DNA of 64,000 nucleotides from G958296245 sp963664035 (GCA_963664035.2 OY760867.2:2480001-2544000), one strand, 5' to 3'. Shown: positions 49,252-58,081, numbered from the stretch's first letter. A program made the numbers and translations. Notes: generated by a model from the letters alone, not told the origin.

Positions 49252-50949
49252 CTATTCTGCCCACTCTTCGCGCGCCCATTCTAACATACGTTCCTCGCGC
49301 TCTTTGATCGTGGCAAATGACCAGCCGGATCCTGATATTGTGTCGGCTACCTCTTGAGCAGTCAGAAGGCCGGTACTAATGTAGGCGTTTACCTTTCGCC
49401 TTGGAGGCTTATCTTGCAGCTTTGAGTTTAGGCCCGGTGGGAGCATCATAAGGTTTCCGAGTCCGTGCATCCTACCTTCGTCTGACTCTCGGCCTCTATC
49501 GGTCCACCAACTCTGTGGGCGGATGTGTTCAATGGAACTTGCAGCGCTTCTTTCCCAAATTCGGTTCCATTGTTCGTTGTCGAAGTTCTGTCCTACTTTC
49601 TTCGCCAAGTGTTCCTCATACCTGTGCAGGAAGTATCGCAGTTCTTCCCCCCAGTATGTGTAGCAATCAGTCTCTCTCATACTTTCTACTGCGTCGGCGA
49701 TTGAATAGCCTTTCCCGATGACCAGCAGGCCCTCGATCACAGCATCAGCAGATAGTTGCTCCCGGATAATGTTCCAGGCTAGTCGAACGTAGTCACCCAC
49801 TGCCCAGCGAGCGTCTTTTCTGGACATACCGTATATGCGAAATGTTACGTTTTCCCATGTGCGGAATATCTTGGCTTTTTCTTGGCTATTGAAGTCCGAC
49901 CGAAGATATACTGCGGTAGCTACCATCCTAGCCTGTGCAATTCTTGTAACTGCGTTGATCCTATGGTTGGCTGCTAGTTGGTCAACTGCATTCGTTACGT
50001 CCTTCAGCCATGACGTTGTCTCAATCACTTTCTCTGGTCCACCCTGGGACTGTTGGTCAAGTAGGAGTGCGGCAGCTTCTTCCGATAGAGTCCGATTTGG
50101 ACGTCTTGGTTGCCACAGGGTAGCAGCAAATCGGAGTGATTCGGTGCGCAGTCCCAATCGCAATCCTACGCACTCGTATATCTGCCCCCAGAGTTGATGG
50201 ATTTCGTTGATGTTCTCAGATTCGTTTCCTGTCTCGCTCTCGAACACGATGGCCATCAACATACTCTTGAGGCGGTCGAACCACGATACATCAAGCCCTC
50301 GACTGTTGAGGACTTCGAACACAGTATATACCAGGGCCTCGTCGCCGATTTCGTGAAAGACGAAGGTTAGACGATTGTTCAGTAGGGTAATCAAATCCAT
50401 GAGAGAGTCGTCGCCATCTTGCCATTCGGTCACGAAAGACTCACACTCTTCCATAGCGGACAACAGTTCTTTATCGGCGACAGTCTTCGCGTCCGTTGAA
50501 GGCGGATGTGTCCCATACCGTAGGTAGTTGGCGAAGTAGTCACTACTGTCGTGGTTAGTCTGGAGAAGCAGGAGAGTGGCTTTGTCATCCTTCACGAGCG
50601 AGTCGTTGAGGTCTCGTCCGACCTTTGTGCCAGAGTCGGAGGACACTATGGCTTTCGCGATGGCCTTGAGCATCAGAATGAGGGTTGTGATTCGCTGTTG
50701 CCCGTCCACAATCTCTATGACTTGGTGCTCTGTATATCCGATTGTTCGAGACCCGCGCCGAAGTCCCACTAGGGTCGCCATGAAGTGAAAGCGATCCTTC
50801 CCTTGCTCATGGAGTCGTTGAATGTCGCCAAACAGATCCTGCCGCTGCTTGTGATGCCAACTGTACGCCCTCTGATACTGAGGGATCCTAAACAGGCGGC
50901 CTTGAATCAATTGGGCAAGGGTGATGTGTTGGGGTTGGATATCAATCAA
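49252..50949 (-). CDS. DUF262/DUF1524 protein, GmrSD-type (type IV restriction-like)
   Basis: A 565-residue protein combining the GmrS-like and GmrD-like halves. N-terminal DUF262 (ParB-like): FRIPQYQRAYSW (about residues 17-28) and EIVDGQQRITTLIL (about 78-91). C-terminal DUF1524 HNH domain: SIEHIRPQSWW, MHGLGNLMMLPPGLNSKLQD. Characterised GmrSD enzymes cleave glucosylated hydroxymethylcytosine DNA of phages and need NTP. It stands alone. The gene is clearly AT-richer than the genes on both sides, which suggests horizontal acquisition. Confidence 0.85.
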   Translation of the reverse strand: MIDIQPQHITLAQLIQGRLFRIPQYQRAYSWHHKQRQDLFGDIQRLHEQGKDRFHFMATLVGLRRGSRTIGYTEHQVIEIVDGQQRITTLILMLKAIAKAIVSSDSGTKVGRDLNDSLVKDDKATLLLLQTNHDSSDYFANYLRYGTHPPSTDAKTVADKELLSAMEECESFVTEWQDGDDSLMDLITLLNNRLTFVFHEIGDEALVYTVFEVLNSRGLDVSWFDRLKSMLMAIVFESETGNESENINEIHQLWGQIYECVGLRLGLRTESLRFAATLWQPRRPNRTLSEEAAALLLDQQSQGGPEKVIETTSWLKDVTNAVDQLAANHRINAVTRIAQARMVATAVYLRSDFNSQEKAKIFRTWENVTFRIYGMSRKDARWAVGDYVRLAWNIIREQLSADAVIEGLLVIGKGYSIADAVESMRETDCYTYWGEELRYFLHRYEEHLAKKVGQNFDNEQWNRIWERSAASSIEHIRPQSWWTDRGRESDEGRMHGLGNLMMLPPGLNSKLQDKPPRRKVNAYISTGLLTAQEVADTISGSGWSFATIKEREERMLEWAREEWAE

Positions 50950-50970
50950 CGGTTAAAGTCCTCTCAGGGC

Positions 50971-52029
50971 CTACAGCGGCAGCGGCACCCTCATGCCCGT
51001 CTGCGCGCTGCGCGTTACTGCCTCGGTGAACTCCATGTACCGCGCGCCCTCCTCGAAGGTCGTGTACTTCACCTGCTCGACGCCCCGGATGGCGTTGACG
51101 AACTCCTCCTCGACCCGCCATCCGCCCACCTTCTCCGGCGGGATCTCCAGCCTCTGGAGCCCGGAGTCGCCGCGCTTGGCGCCGTAGAGCTCGCAGCCGC
51201 TATCGCCCGCCTTCGGGCTCATCGTTATGTCGACCCGCAGGTTGCCCTCGGTGCCGAACAGCATCGCCTGCGCCTCCGGCATGAGGCCGACGACATCGGT
51301 GAACCTGAGGTGCGCCACCGGCCCGGACGCCATCTCGCACAGGACGTCCACGTGGTCCGGGATGGTCGTCACCCGTCGCCGCCCGTCGTCGCCGACGCGG
51401 CGCGGCACGAAGGTCCTGGTCTGGGCGGTAACCGACGTCGGAGGCCCCAGCCAGCGCATGAAGCACTCGGAGATGGCCCCCATCAGCATGATGTTGTAGC
51501 CGCTCATGTCCCTGTCGTTCCGCCACGTGTAGGGAGCGTCGCGGTCCATGAAGCCCGCGTGGACGGCGAGGTCTGCCACGACCACGTCGCCGAGATAGCC
51601 GTTATTGATAAGGTCGATGATGGTCCGGTCCACCTCGAATGTGAAGTCGGCGGGCACGACCTGCGCGACGAGCTCGGGGTTCTCCAGCGAGGCGTCGAGC
51701 ATCTCGCGCGCCTCCGCCGCGTCCATGGCCATGCGCGCCTCCGTCAGCACGTGCTTGCCCGCCTCCAGGGCGGCCAGCACGAGGGTGCGGTGCATGTACG
51801 GCCACGTCCCGATGCAGATGGCGTCCACGTCCGGGTCGTCGATCACCTCCGCCCACGTGTCGGCCACGGTCGATATGCCGAACCGGTCGGCGACGCGCCG
51901 GCCCGACTCGCGGCTCCGGTTCGCCACGGAGACGACCTCCACGCCGTCGATGGCCTGGAAGCCGGGAATGTGCATCAGCGTCGTGTTCGTGCCGGCGCCG
52001 ATGACGCCTACTCGGATGGTATCGCTCAT
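50971..52029 (-). CDS. Gfo/Idh/MocA-family oxidoreductase (second)
   Basis: A 352-residue NAD(P)-dependent dehydrogenase-like protein. Rossmann motif VGVIGAGTNTTLMHIPGFQ is at about residues 7-25; the usual EKP is replaced by LTEARMAMDAAEA (about residue 95-107), so the canonical catalytic-loop Lys is absent here and becomes Arg. Start 52029 has AAGGAG upstream. Substrate unknown. Only about 20 bases from the DUF262 gene. Confidence 0.82.
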   Translation of the reverse strand: MSDTIRVGVIGAGTNTTLMHIPGFQAIDGVEVVSVANRSRESGRRVADRFGISTVADTWAEVIDDPDVDAICIGTWPYMHRTLVLAALEAGKHVLTEARMAMDAAEAREMLDASLENPELVAQVVPADFTFEVDRTIIDLINNGYLGDVVVADLAVHAGFMDRDAPYTWRNDRDMSGYNIMLMGAISECFMRWLGPPTSVTAQTRTFVPRRVGDDGRRRVTTIPDHVDVLCEMASGPVAHLRFTDVVGLMPEAQAMLFGTEGNLRVDITMSPKAGDSGCELYGAKRGDSGLQRLEIPPEKVGGWRVEEEFVNAIRGVEQVKYTTFEEGARYMEFTEAVTRSAQTGMRVPLPL

Positions 52030-52182
52030 GTGGGCCCGCTCCTTATGGGGCAGAGGTTGGACTCGCGGAACGGCTCGAATTATAGGCCAGCCGCCCCTGG
52101 GAGTCCATACGCCCACGGCAGAGTAACTGTTTCAGGCTCTGGGAGGGCAGCCACAAGGGCTGCACCCTACGGGACGGAAGCG

Positions 52183-52750
52183 GTAGGGGCGTCCCTTGTG
52201 GGCCTTGTGGGCGCCCTCGGCAACCGGATCGGCACCGTAACCGTAGGGGCGTCCCTTGTGGGCGCCCTCGGCAACCAGATCGGCACCGTAACCGTAGGGG
52301 CGTCCCTTGTGGCCCTTGTGGGCGCCCTCGGCAACCGGACCGGCACCGTAACCGTAGGGGGCGTCCCTTGTGGGCGCCCTCGGCAACCGGATCGGCACCG
52401 TACCTGTAGGGGCGTCCCTTGTGGGCCTTGTGGGCGCCCTCGGCAACCGGATCGGCACCGTAACCGTAGGGGGCGTCCCTTGTGAGCGCCCTCGGCAACC
52501 GGATCGGCACCGTACCTGTAGGGGCGTCCCTTGTGGGCGCCCTCGGCAACCGGATCGGCACCGTACCTGTATGGGCGTCCCTTGTGGGCGCCCTCGGCAA
52601 CCGGACCGGCACCGTAACCGTAGGGGCGTCCCTTGTGGGCGCCCTCGGCAACCGGATCGGCACCGTACCTGTATGGGCGTCCCTTGTGGGCGCCCTCGGC
52701 AACCGGATCGGCACCGTAACCGTAGGGGCGTCCCTTGTGGGCGCCCTCGT
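52183..52750. repeat. Tandem array of 51/60-bp units (ten full copies plus a partial)
   Basis: Units carry GTAGGGGCGTCCCTTGTGGG, GCGCCCTCGGCAACC and GGATCGGCACCGTAACC. Most are 51 bases; some have a nine-base insertion GGCCTTGTG (60 bases), and a few have one extra G that breaks frame. Ten CGGCAACC elements are present between 52218 and 52704. An inverted fragment (CCACAAGGGCTGCACCCTAC) precedes it at 52151. Open frames on both strands through it are by-products of the repeat. Fills the gap between a PhyH gene and a Gfo/Idh gene. Confidence 0.9.
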
Positions 52751-52757
52751 GAGACTA

Positions 52758-53552
52758 TCAACTGGACGGATCGAGCTCGGGTTCGAACAGCGTCGGCCGG
52801 TTGAACGAGTGCGGCGCCGAGGGCGGGGCGAACAGCAGCCTCTGGCGCTCGGTCAGCTCGACGGTCGTTGGGGGCGACGCCTGGTGGCGAGAGTATGCCT
52901 GGTGCGACGGCCCCATGCTGAAGAACAACGTCCTCCGCTGGTGACTGCCGCGCCAAGGGGCCGTCCCGTGCAGGACGGCCTCGGTGAAGATCGAAACGGA
53001 CCCGGCCTTCGCCTCGGGAACCGCGATCCCGTACCCCTCCGTCGCTTCTCCGAGCTCCCGCGGCAGCTCGAAGCTGGACTTGTGGCTGCCGGGCAGGGCC
53101 ATGAAGCCCCCCAGGTCGCCCCCGGAGTCGGTCAGGTTCCACGCCACGTTCGTCAGGCCGCTGCGTATCTTCCCGTCCCGCACGTAGTAGTAGTCGGTCT
53201 GCACGAAGGGCACGACCCCGCCGTGCAGCGGGAGCGCCGCCGCGCCCGCGTTCGCCCACGCGCCCCAGAAGTGGTCGATGCGGAAGCCATCCCCCAGCAT
53301 CAGCCGCAGCACGGCCATCACCTTCGGATGGTCGATCACCCGCGTAAACGCCTGCCCCCACTCCAGGAACCCCGCCCCCTCCTCCCCCGCGCCGCCTCCG
53401 GGGAGTCTCCCGGCAGTCTCCACGGTCGACGTAAGACCGCTCTCATCGATGAGCCGGTTCATCTCGGCCACCTCCTGCGCCGTCAACACGTCGTCGATGA
53501 CCAGGAAGCCATACAAATCGAACAGGTACTTCTGGACGTTCAAGCTGCTCAC
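52758..53552 (-). CDS. Phytanoyl-CoA dioxygenase (PhyH) family protein (third)
   Basis: A 264-residue PhyH-like protein. GTG start at 53552 with GAGGAG upstream. Core elements are GFLVIDDVLTAQEVAEMN, LPLHGGVVPF, GFMALPGSHKSSFELP and the distal His in EAVLHGTAPW followed by SHQRRTLFF. The usual HxD pair is not in its standard form, the nearest candidates being His of LPLHGG and Asp of NLTDSGGD, so it may use a rearranged site. It does not resemble the other two copies closely. Confidence 0.8.
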   Translation of the reverse strand: MSSLNVQKYLFDLYGFLVIDDVLTAQEVAEMNRLIDESGLTSTVETAGRLPGGGAGEEGAGFLEWGQAFTRVIDHPKVMAVLRLMLGDGFRIDHFWGAWANAGAAALPLHGGVVPFVQTDYYYVRDGKIRSGLTNVAWNLTDSGGDLGGFMALPGSHKSSFELPRELGEATEGYGIAVPEAKAGSVSIFTEAVLHGTAPWRGSHQRRTLFFSMGPSHQAYSRHQASPPTTVELTERQRLLFAPPSAPHSFNRPTLFEPELDPSS

Positions 53553-53642
53553 TGCTCTGTCTCCTCTGAAGCTACGCGGCTTGTGGATGCGGCAAGCATA
53601 GGATACTCCCGAGGCTCCAGTACCTCAACGGGATGCTGTTAG

Positions 53643-53765
53643 CCCAAATCCACCACCCCCACGTTCAGTGCCATATCTATCGGCCATCACCCCGTAGGGG
53701 CTGGTTTCAAACCAGCCCTCCCCCTTGCCGTAGAGGGTCACCGCCATTTAGGTGGGGGATTTAGG
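53643..53765. repeat. MITE-like palindromic repeat, copy 2
   Basis: Same element as copy 1 (37.2 kb), 123 bases: CCCAAATCCACCACCCCC ... GGTGGGGGATTTAGG, with the outer 15 bases forming an inverted repeat at 13 of 15 positions and the inner GGGGCTGGTTT/AAACCAGCCC palindrome. Confidence 0.85.
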
Positions 53766-53913
53766 ATCTCCTGCTCCCCCTTGGGTTCGCATGGAATGCC
53801 GAATTGGGCCGCCTGGCGGCTCACCGCTCTCTACTCAACAGGTGGTCGACTGGACAATCGACGAGTTCACTAAAAATCGATCAGTGAGCAGCCTGAATGC
53901 TACAATCCAGCCG

Positions 53914-54336
53914 ATGTTCAAGGTTCTGGCTCTCCTGTTCGTCGTAGTTGTGCTCTCCGGCTCCCCGTCGGACCCGGCGCTCGACGAACCCATCGTGATG
54001 GTGTCCGGCGATGGAGGAAGCTCGCGCACCGATTTGCCGATAGGAGCGGTCGGAATCACGTGGCAGTGCGCTCTCCAGGGGCCGAAGGTTTCGGAGCGCG
54101 ACCAGATCCGGTTCTTGGACGGCGACCTAGAAGTCCGGGATCTGGACATCCCCGAAGCCCCGACCCCCCGCGACGTCGTTGATAGTGTCTACCCATGGGA
54201 ACCCAACTACGAGACCTTCGGGCGCTTCTTGATAAAGTTGGTCGAGGATACTGAGGAACACCCTATGCGCGAGTTGGAACACAGGATCCTGCGCCGCCTT
54301 GAAGCCTGTCTAGCTGCCCTCCGCTCCCGCCCCTAA
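53914..54336 (+). CDS. Hypothetical secreted protein
   Basis: A 140-residue protein. ATG at 53914 is chosen because it opens a signal peptide (MFKVLALLFVVVVLSGSPS). A TACAAT -10 sits at 53901-53906, nine bases before the ATG, so the mRNA may be leaderless. Mature part has no recognised domain; it holds a single Cys and a C-terminal helix (MRELEHRILRRLEACLAAL). Lies between MITE copy 2 and the insertion sequence. Real coding status is moderately likely. Confidence 0.5.
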   Translation: MFKVLALLFVVVVLSGSPSDPALDEPIVMVSGDGGSSRTDLPIGAVGITWQCALQGPKVSERDQIRFLDGDLEVRDLDIPEAPTPRDVVDSVYPWEPNYETFGRFLIKLVEDTEEHPMRELEHRILRRLEACLAALRSRP

Positions 54337-54405
54337 CCAGATGGAACGCCCTCGGCCCTTCGAGGCTCGCCGCGAGATTTTCCCACTTTCCTTCCATGGC
54401 CCAAA

Positions 54406-55854
54406 CTCGACTTTGTACATTCACGCTGCGTAGGTGAGGGATTCGATGAACCTGTTGAACATGGGCGTTGGGATTTCTCGCATGTCGGGTTTCTGCGGCG
54501 ATGTGCAGAAAGTCTCAGAAGCAAGCCAGAGGTGACGGCGCACGAGAGCGATCGCATCGATGAAAGTCGGCGCTGACTTGACATACCATGCCGCAGATCG
54601 TGGAGTCGCGAGTTGGCGGTCTCTCAACAGGTGGGCTGCGAGAGTTATCCAAGAGAACAGTCCCAACAGCACAGGGGTGGTCCGAGATATGGCTCGATCC
54701 GACCACTGGCGTTGAGTCTCTACTCCCAGATGAGCGCGCGTCTCCTGAAAGGTCACCTCGATCTGCCAGCGCAGCACGAACCACTCGATGATCTGAGCCG
54801 GACTGATCGCAGGATCGGTACACAGCAGCGCCTGGGAGTCGAACTGGTGTAGGGGGTCACGAATGAGGACCCAGCGAATGGGCACCGGTGGCTTGCCCGG
54901 GTGATACCAGACCGCTGTTTGAGAGACGATCTCTACCGCGCGGATGGCACCGTCGTACCAGGCCACAGACATCCTGGTCCAGCCTGCCTCGTGGCATTCA
55001 AGGAGGTTCCCGAGCGTGGGCAGACGCTGGCCCTTGAGGCGTGGACGCCCCATCTGTCCGGGCAGTCGAGGTGGAGCGGGCTCGTAGAGCGCGGCGTCCA
55101 GACGCAACCGGGTAATGAAGGTGACGGGGCGAGTCATCGACTGGCAGAAGGCGAGCAGATCGAGTGCAGCGTAGCTGCTGTCGGCGACCATCACCAAAGG
55201 ACGGTTGGGCAACCAGCGACGGAGTTGTACTATCATCTGGCGCGCCCAGTCGGTGAGCTTCTTGTGAGTCCGCCCCAGCTTCTGGTAGTAGCGTTCAGAC
55301 GGCGCCAGCGCGGTCAGCACAGGCAACGCCCATGTCCGATGTGCCCATGGTATGTTGGTCAGCCACATCAGGCTTATCCAACGCAGGCCGGAGGCCTTGA
55401 CGAAATGACTCCCGCTGGAGCGCACTGCGTCACGATATATCCCCTTGGCCTTGATCCGGCGGCCTCGCCGCCGCTCCAGCGTCTCGTCGATGCCGAATAC
55501 CAGCGGCCCGTCACCCCCATCGAGGTATTGGACCAGGAGCGACAGCAGTACACGGCTCAACTGGAGAGGTGACCATTGAGCGCGGCTGAGAACGTGGTGG
55601 TACCGAGCGAAGCCAGTCTCGTCGCTGAGTCCCATGGCGCGGAGCGCGGAGGTGACGGTCCTGTTGCGCGTGGCCAGGACTGCGCCGACGAGCAGCACCT
55701 GCACTTTCGTCCATGTCCTGGCCTGAAACATCGGCGCGAACGGACGGAGTAGGGATACAATGACATCGGGCAGGGTGAGCATGACATGACCTTTCGTGGT
55801 GGTTCGGTCTTGTCAGCTTACCTTGTCCTTTTCTAAGTTTTGTACAAAGTCGAG
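54406..55854 (-). mobile_element. Complete insertion sequence, IS4/IS701-type
   Basis: 1449 bases bounded by perfect 14-base terminal inverted repeats, CTCGACTTTGTACA at 54406-54419 and its complement at 55841-55854. Flanked on both sides by CCAAA (54401-54405 and 55855-55859), a five-base target duplication. Encodes one transposase. The right-hand target copy overlaps the end of a MITE-like repeat. Confidence 0.9.
54421..55782 (-). CDS. DDE transposase (IS4/IS701 group)
   Basis: A 453-residue transposase filling the insertion sequence. The DDE triad can be placed at Asp97-region (FGIDETLERR), Asp in VMVADSSYAAL (about residue 205) and Glu in LRWQIEVTFQETRAHLG (about 345). Full length with no internal stop, so probably active. 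The stop is two bases inside the left inverted repeat and the ATG is about 60 bases from the right one. Family by pattern is IS701-like; IS4 is possible. Confidence 0.88.
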   Translation of the reverse strand: MLTLPDVIVSLLRPFAPMFQARTWTKVQVLLVGAVLATRNRTVTSALRAMGLSDETGFARYHHVLSRAQWSPLQLSRVLLSLLVQYLDGGDGPLVFGIDETLERRRGRRIKAKGIYRDAVRSSGSHFVKASGLRWISLMWLTNIPWAHRTWALPVLTALAPSERYYQKLGRTHKKLTDWARQMIVQLRRWLPNRPLVMVADSSYAALDLLAFCQSMTRPVTFITRLRLDAALYEPAPPRLPGQMGRPRLKGQRLPTLGNLLECHEAGWTRMSVAWYDGAIRAVEIVSQTAVWYHPGKPPVPIRWVLIRDPLHQFDSQALLCTDPAISPAQIIEWFVLRWQIEVTFQETRAHLGVETQRQWSDRAISRTTPVLLGLFSWITLAAHLLRDRQLATPRSAAWYVKSAPTFIDAIALVRRHLWLASETFCTSPQKPDMREIPTPMFNRFIESLTYAA

Positions 55855-55977
55855 CCAAATCCCCCACCTAAATGGCGGTGACGCTCTACGGCAAGGGGGA
55901 GGGCTGGTTTGAAACCAGCCCCTACGGGGTGATGGCCGATAGATATGGCTCTGAACCTGGAGGTGGTGGATTGGGGA
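55855..55977. repeat. MITE-like palindromic repeat, copy 3 (inverted)
   Basis: Same element in the opposite orientation: AAATCCCCCACCTAAATGG ... GAGGTGGTGGATTGGGG, with the inner GGGCTGGTTTGAAACCAGCC palindrome. It abuts the insertion sequence; together with copy 2 it surrounds the insertion sequence and a small gene. Confidence 0.85.
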
Positions 55978-56166
55978 TGGTCCAGCCATTTGACAATCAA
56001 CGAACGCATGTACTATCATCATCCCTGTACCCGACTGCCAGGAGGAAGCAGAAGCCGCATGGACAGACGCTGCGCACGTACCGACGCCGAGCGGGGCCAC
56101 TCCGCCGCCGACAGTGGGGCTATCCCCTGTGCTCCCTCAAGGGCCTGCCCTGAGATCGCCGAAGCG

Positions 56167-56290
56167 GTGTCTCATTCTGTCTCGTTGGTGTCTCATTCTG
56201 CCTCGTTGGCGTCTCATTCTGCCTACTTCGTGTCACCCACTGTCTCGCAAGCCAAAGCTGGATAAGACGAAATGAGACAGAATGAGACAT
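56167..56290. repeat. 21-bp tandem repeats plus an inverted copy
   Basis: Units of 21 bases (GTGTCTCATTCTGTCTCGTT-like) start at 56167, 56188, 56209 and, degenerate, 56230. The complementary strand copy ACGAAATGAGACAGAATGAG lies at 56268-56290, so transcripts or single strands could fold into a long hairpin. Noncoding, upstream of an enolase-superfamily gene. Confidence 0.8.
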
Positions 56291-56398
56291 ATATCGGGGA
56301 TTCTCACCCTGACCGGAGCGGCGAGCCGCGTTCCAGCCATGTGACGATGCTATAATCCAGCCCGGCTGGGCCGCGTCTACGGCTGAAGGAGTCCCGCA

Positions 56399-57559
56399 TT
56401 GAGAATCACCGACCTGGAGATATGGGTGACGAAGCCCGGGGAGGGGCGTACCTACGTCTTCCTGCGGATCGATACCGACGAGGGCGTCAGCGGGGTGGGG
56501 GAGGCGACCAGCTCGGGCGGGGGCGGCAGCATCGTGGTCGGCAACATGGCCCGGCTGCTCAGGGACTCCACGGTCGCGCAGGACTTCCGCGACTCCATCA
56601 TAGGCGAGGACCCCGAGCGCGTCGACGACGTATGGCACAAGCTCTACCGCAGGTTCACCGGCGGCGGCGGGCGCGGCGGCTTCGTCACGACCCTGCTCAG
56701 CGGCATCGACATAGCCCTCTGGGACATCAAGGGCAAGGTTATGGGCAGGCCCGTGTACGACCTGTTCGGCGGCCCGGTCTGGGACGACGTGCCCCTATAC
56801 ACCCACGTCAACGCCGGCGACCCCGACAGGGCCGCGCAGGAGGCCAGGGACCGCGTCGCGGAGGGCTACGCCGCCCTGAAGACCGACCCGTTCATGCACG
56901 AGATGCGCGCCTACCACCGCCGCTACCGGAGCGGCGCGATCTCGGCGGCCGGAGCGGCGCTGGGCATAGACACGATCGCCGCGATACGCGAGGCCGTCGG
57001 GCCCGAGGTGGAGGTGCTGGTGGACGCCCACGGCAACTTCAACGTGCCCACCGCCATCGACCTGGCGCGGCGGCTGGAGCCCTACGACATAACGTGGTTC
57101 GAGGAGCCGGTGCAGCCGGACAGCCTGGACGCCCTGCGGCACGTCAAGGAGAACGTCGGCGTCCCCATCTGCGTCGGCGAGCGCCTCTACACGCGCTGGG
57201 ACTTCGCGCCCGTGCTCTCCGAGCGGCTGGCCGAGTACATCATGCCCGACGTGGTCTGGACCGGCGGCATCAGCGAGCTGCGCAAGATCGCCAACCTCGC
57301 CGAGGTCTACTACGTGCCCGTCAGCCCCCACGACGCCTCGGGGCCCATCAACATCCTCGCCGGCGCGCACACGATGATGACCGTGCCGAACTTCTACCGC
57401 GTGGAGATAGCCACCGGCGTGCTGGACCTGTACGCCGAGATGGTGTCGCCTCCGCTGGACGTCAGGGACGGGGTGCTCCACCTCTCCGACAGCCCGGGCC
57501 TAGGCGTCGAGCTGAATACCGACTACCTCGACGCCAACCCGGACCCGGACTGGGCGTGA
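56399..57559 (+). CDS. Mandelate racemase/enolase-superfamily protein (third)
   Basis: A 386-residue dehydratase candidate. TTG start at 56399 with AAGGAG seven bases upstream and an extended -10 TGCTATAAT (56348-56356). Metal ligands are Asp209, Glu235 (FEEP) and Glu261 (VGERL); acid/base candidates are His211 (VDAHGN) and His311 (SPHDASGP). Having both histidines, like the gene at 5.5 kb, it fits the acid-sugar dehydratase subgroups with His-x and second His. Followed 9 bases later by the DUF971 gene. Substrate unknown. Confidence 0.86.
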   Translation: MRITDLEIWVTKPGEGRTYVFLRIDTDEGVSGVGEATSSGGGGSIVVGNMARLLRDSTVAQDFRDSIIGEDPERVDDVWHKLYRRFTGGGGRGGFVTTLLSGIDIALWDIKGKVMGRPVYDLFGGPVWDDVPLYTHVNAGDPDRAAQEARDRVAEGYAALKTDPFMHEMRAYHRRYRSGAISAAGAALGIDTIAAIREAVGPEVEVLVDAHGNFNVPTAIDLARRLEPYDITWFEEPVQPDSLDALRHVKENVGVPICVGERLYTRWDFAPVLSERLAEYIMPDVVWTGGISELRKIANLAEVYYVPVSPHDASGPINILAGAHTMMTVPNFYRVEIATGVLDLYAEMVSPPLDVRDGVLHLSDSPGLGVELNTDYLDANPDPDWA

Positions 57560-57568
57560 GGCCGCGCG

Positions 57569-57907
57569 ATGGCTGAGGCGGGCAGGGCGGACGCGGTCTC
57601 GTCGCTGGAGGTCTCGGACGACGGCGCCATAAGGGTGGAGTGGGGCGACGGCCACCGCAGCGAGTACGACGCCAAGTACCTGCGCGTGAGCTGCGCCTGC
57701 GCCGAGTGCATCGAGGAGTGGAGCCGGCGCCAGCTCCTCGACCCGGCCACGGTGCCGTCGGACATACGCGCCGAGGACCACCTGATGGTGGGACGGTACG
57801 CGGTGCAGTTCCTCTGGAGCGACGGCCACTACACCGGCATATACCCCTTCAAGATGCTCCGCGCCCTCTGCAGGTGCAACGAGTGCCAGGCCGCCAAGGG
57901 CGAGTGA
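57569..57907 (+). CDS. DUF971 domain protein
   Basis: A 112-residue DUF971 protein (the N-terminal domain of gamma-butyrobetaine hydroxylase-like proteins, also fused to ApbC-type Fe-S carriers). Cysteines in RVSCACAECIEEWSR and ALCRCNECQ give the metal-binding pattern, probably zinc or iron. Gamma-butyrobetaine hydroxylase proper is not present. It may serve as an iron or Fe-S accessory factor for the neighbouring enzymes. Nine-base gap from the enolase-superfamily gene, so likely in the same operon. Confidence 0.82.
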   Translation: MAEAGRADAVSSLEVSDDGAIRVEWGDGHRSEYDAKYLRVSCACAECIEEWSRRQLLDPATVPSDIRAEDHLMVGRYAVQFLWSDGHYTGIYPFKMLRALCRCNECQAAKGE

Positions 57908-57911
57908 CCGG

Positions 57912-58067
57912 CTCAAATCCACCGCCTCCACGTTCAGCGCCATATCCATCGGCCATCACCCCGTAGGGGCCGGACATCACCGACATCACCCCGTAGGGGC
58001 TGGTTTGAAACCAGCCCTCCCCTTGCCCTGAATCGCCACCGCTATTTTAGGTGGGGGATTTGGGGCC
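57912..58067. repeat. MITE-like palindromic repeat, copy 4, with an internal duplication
   Basis: About 155 bases: CTCAAATCCACCGCCTCC ... GGTGGGGGATTTGGGG. The segment CATCACCCCGTAGGGGC is present twice (57955 and 57985), giving the extra length compared with copies 1-3. Fills the gap between the DUF971 and MazG-like genes. Confidence 0.85.
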
Positions 58068-58081
58068 GGCCGCTGCACGGC

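Noticed and set aside
52183..52750. CRISPR array
   Set aside because: Units are nearly identical through their whole length; there are no variable spacers and no cas genes.
52132..53361. Long repetitive proteins encoded across the array on both strands
   Set aside because: Open frames come from a repeat length mostly divisible by three; some units shift frame, there is no ribosome site and both strands are equally open.
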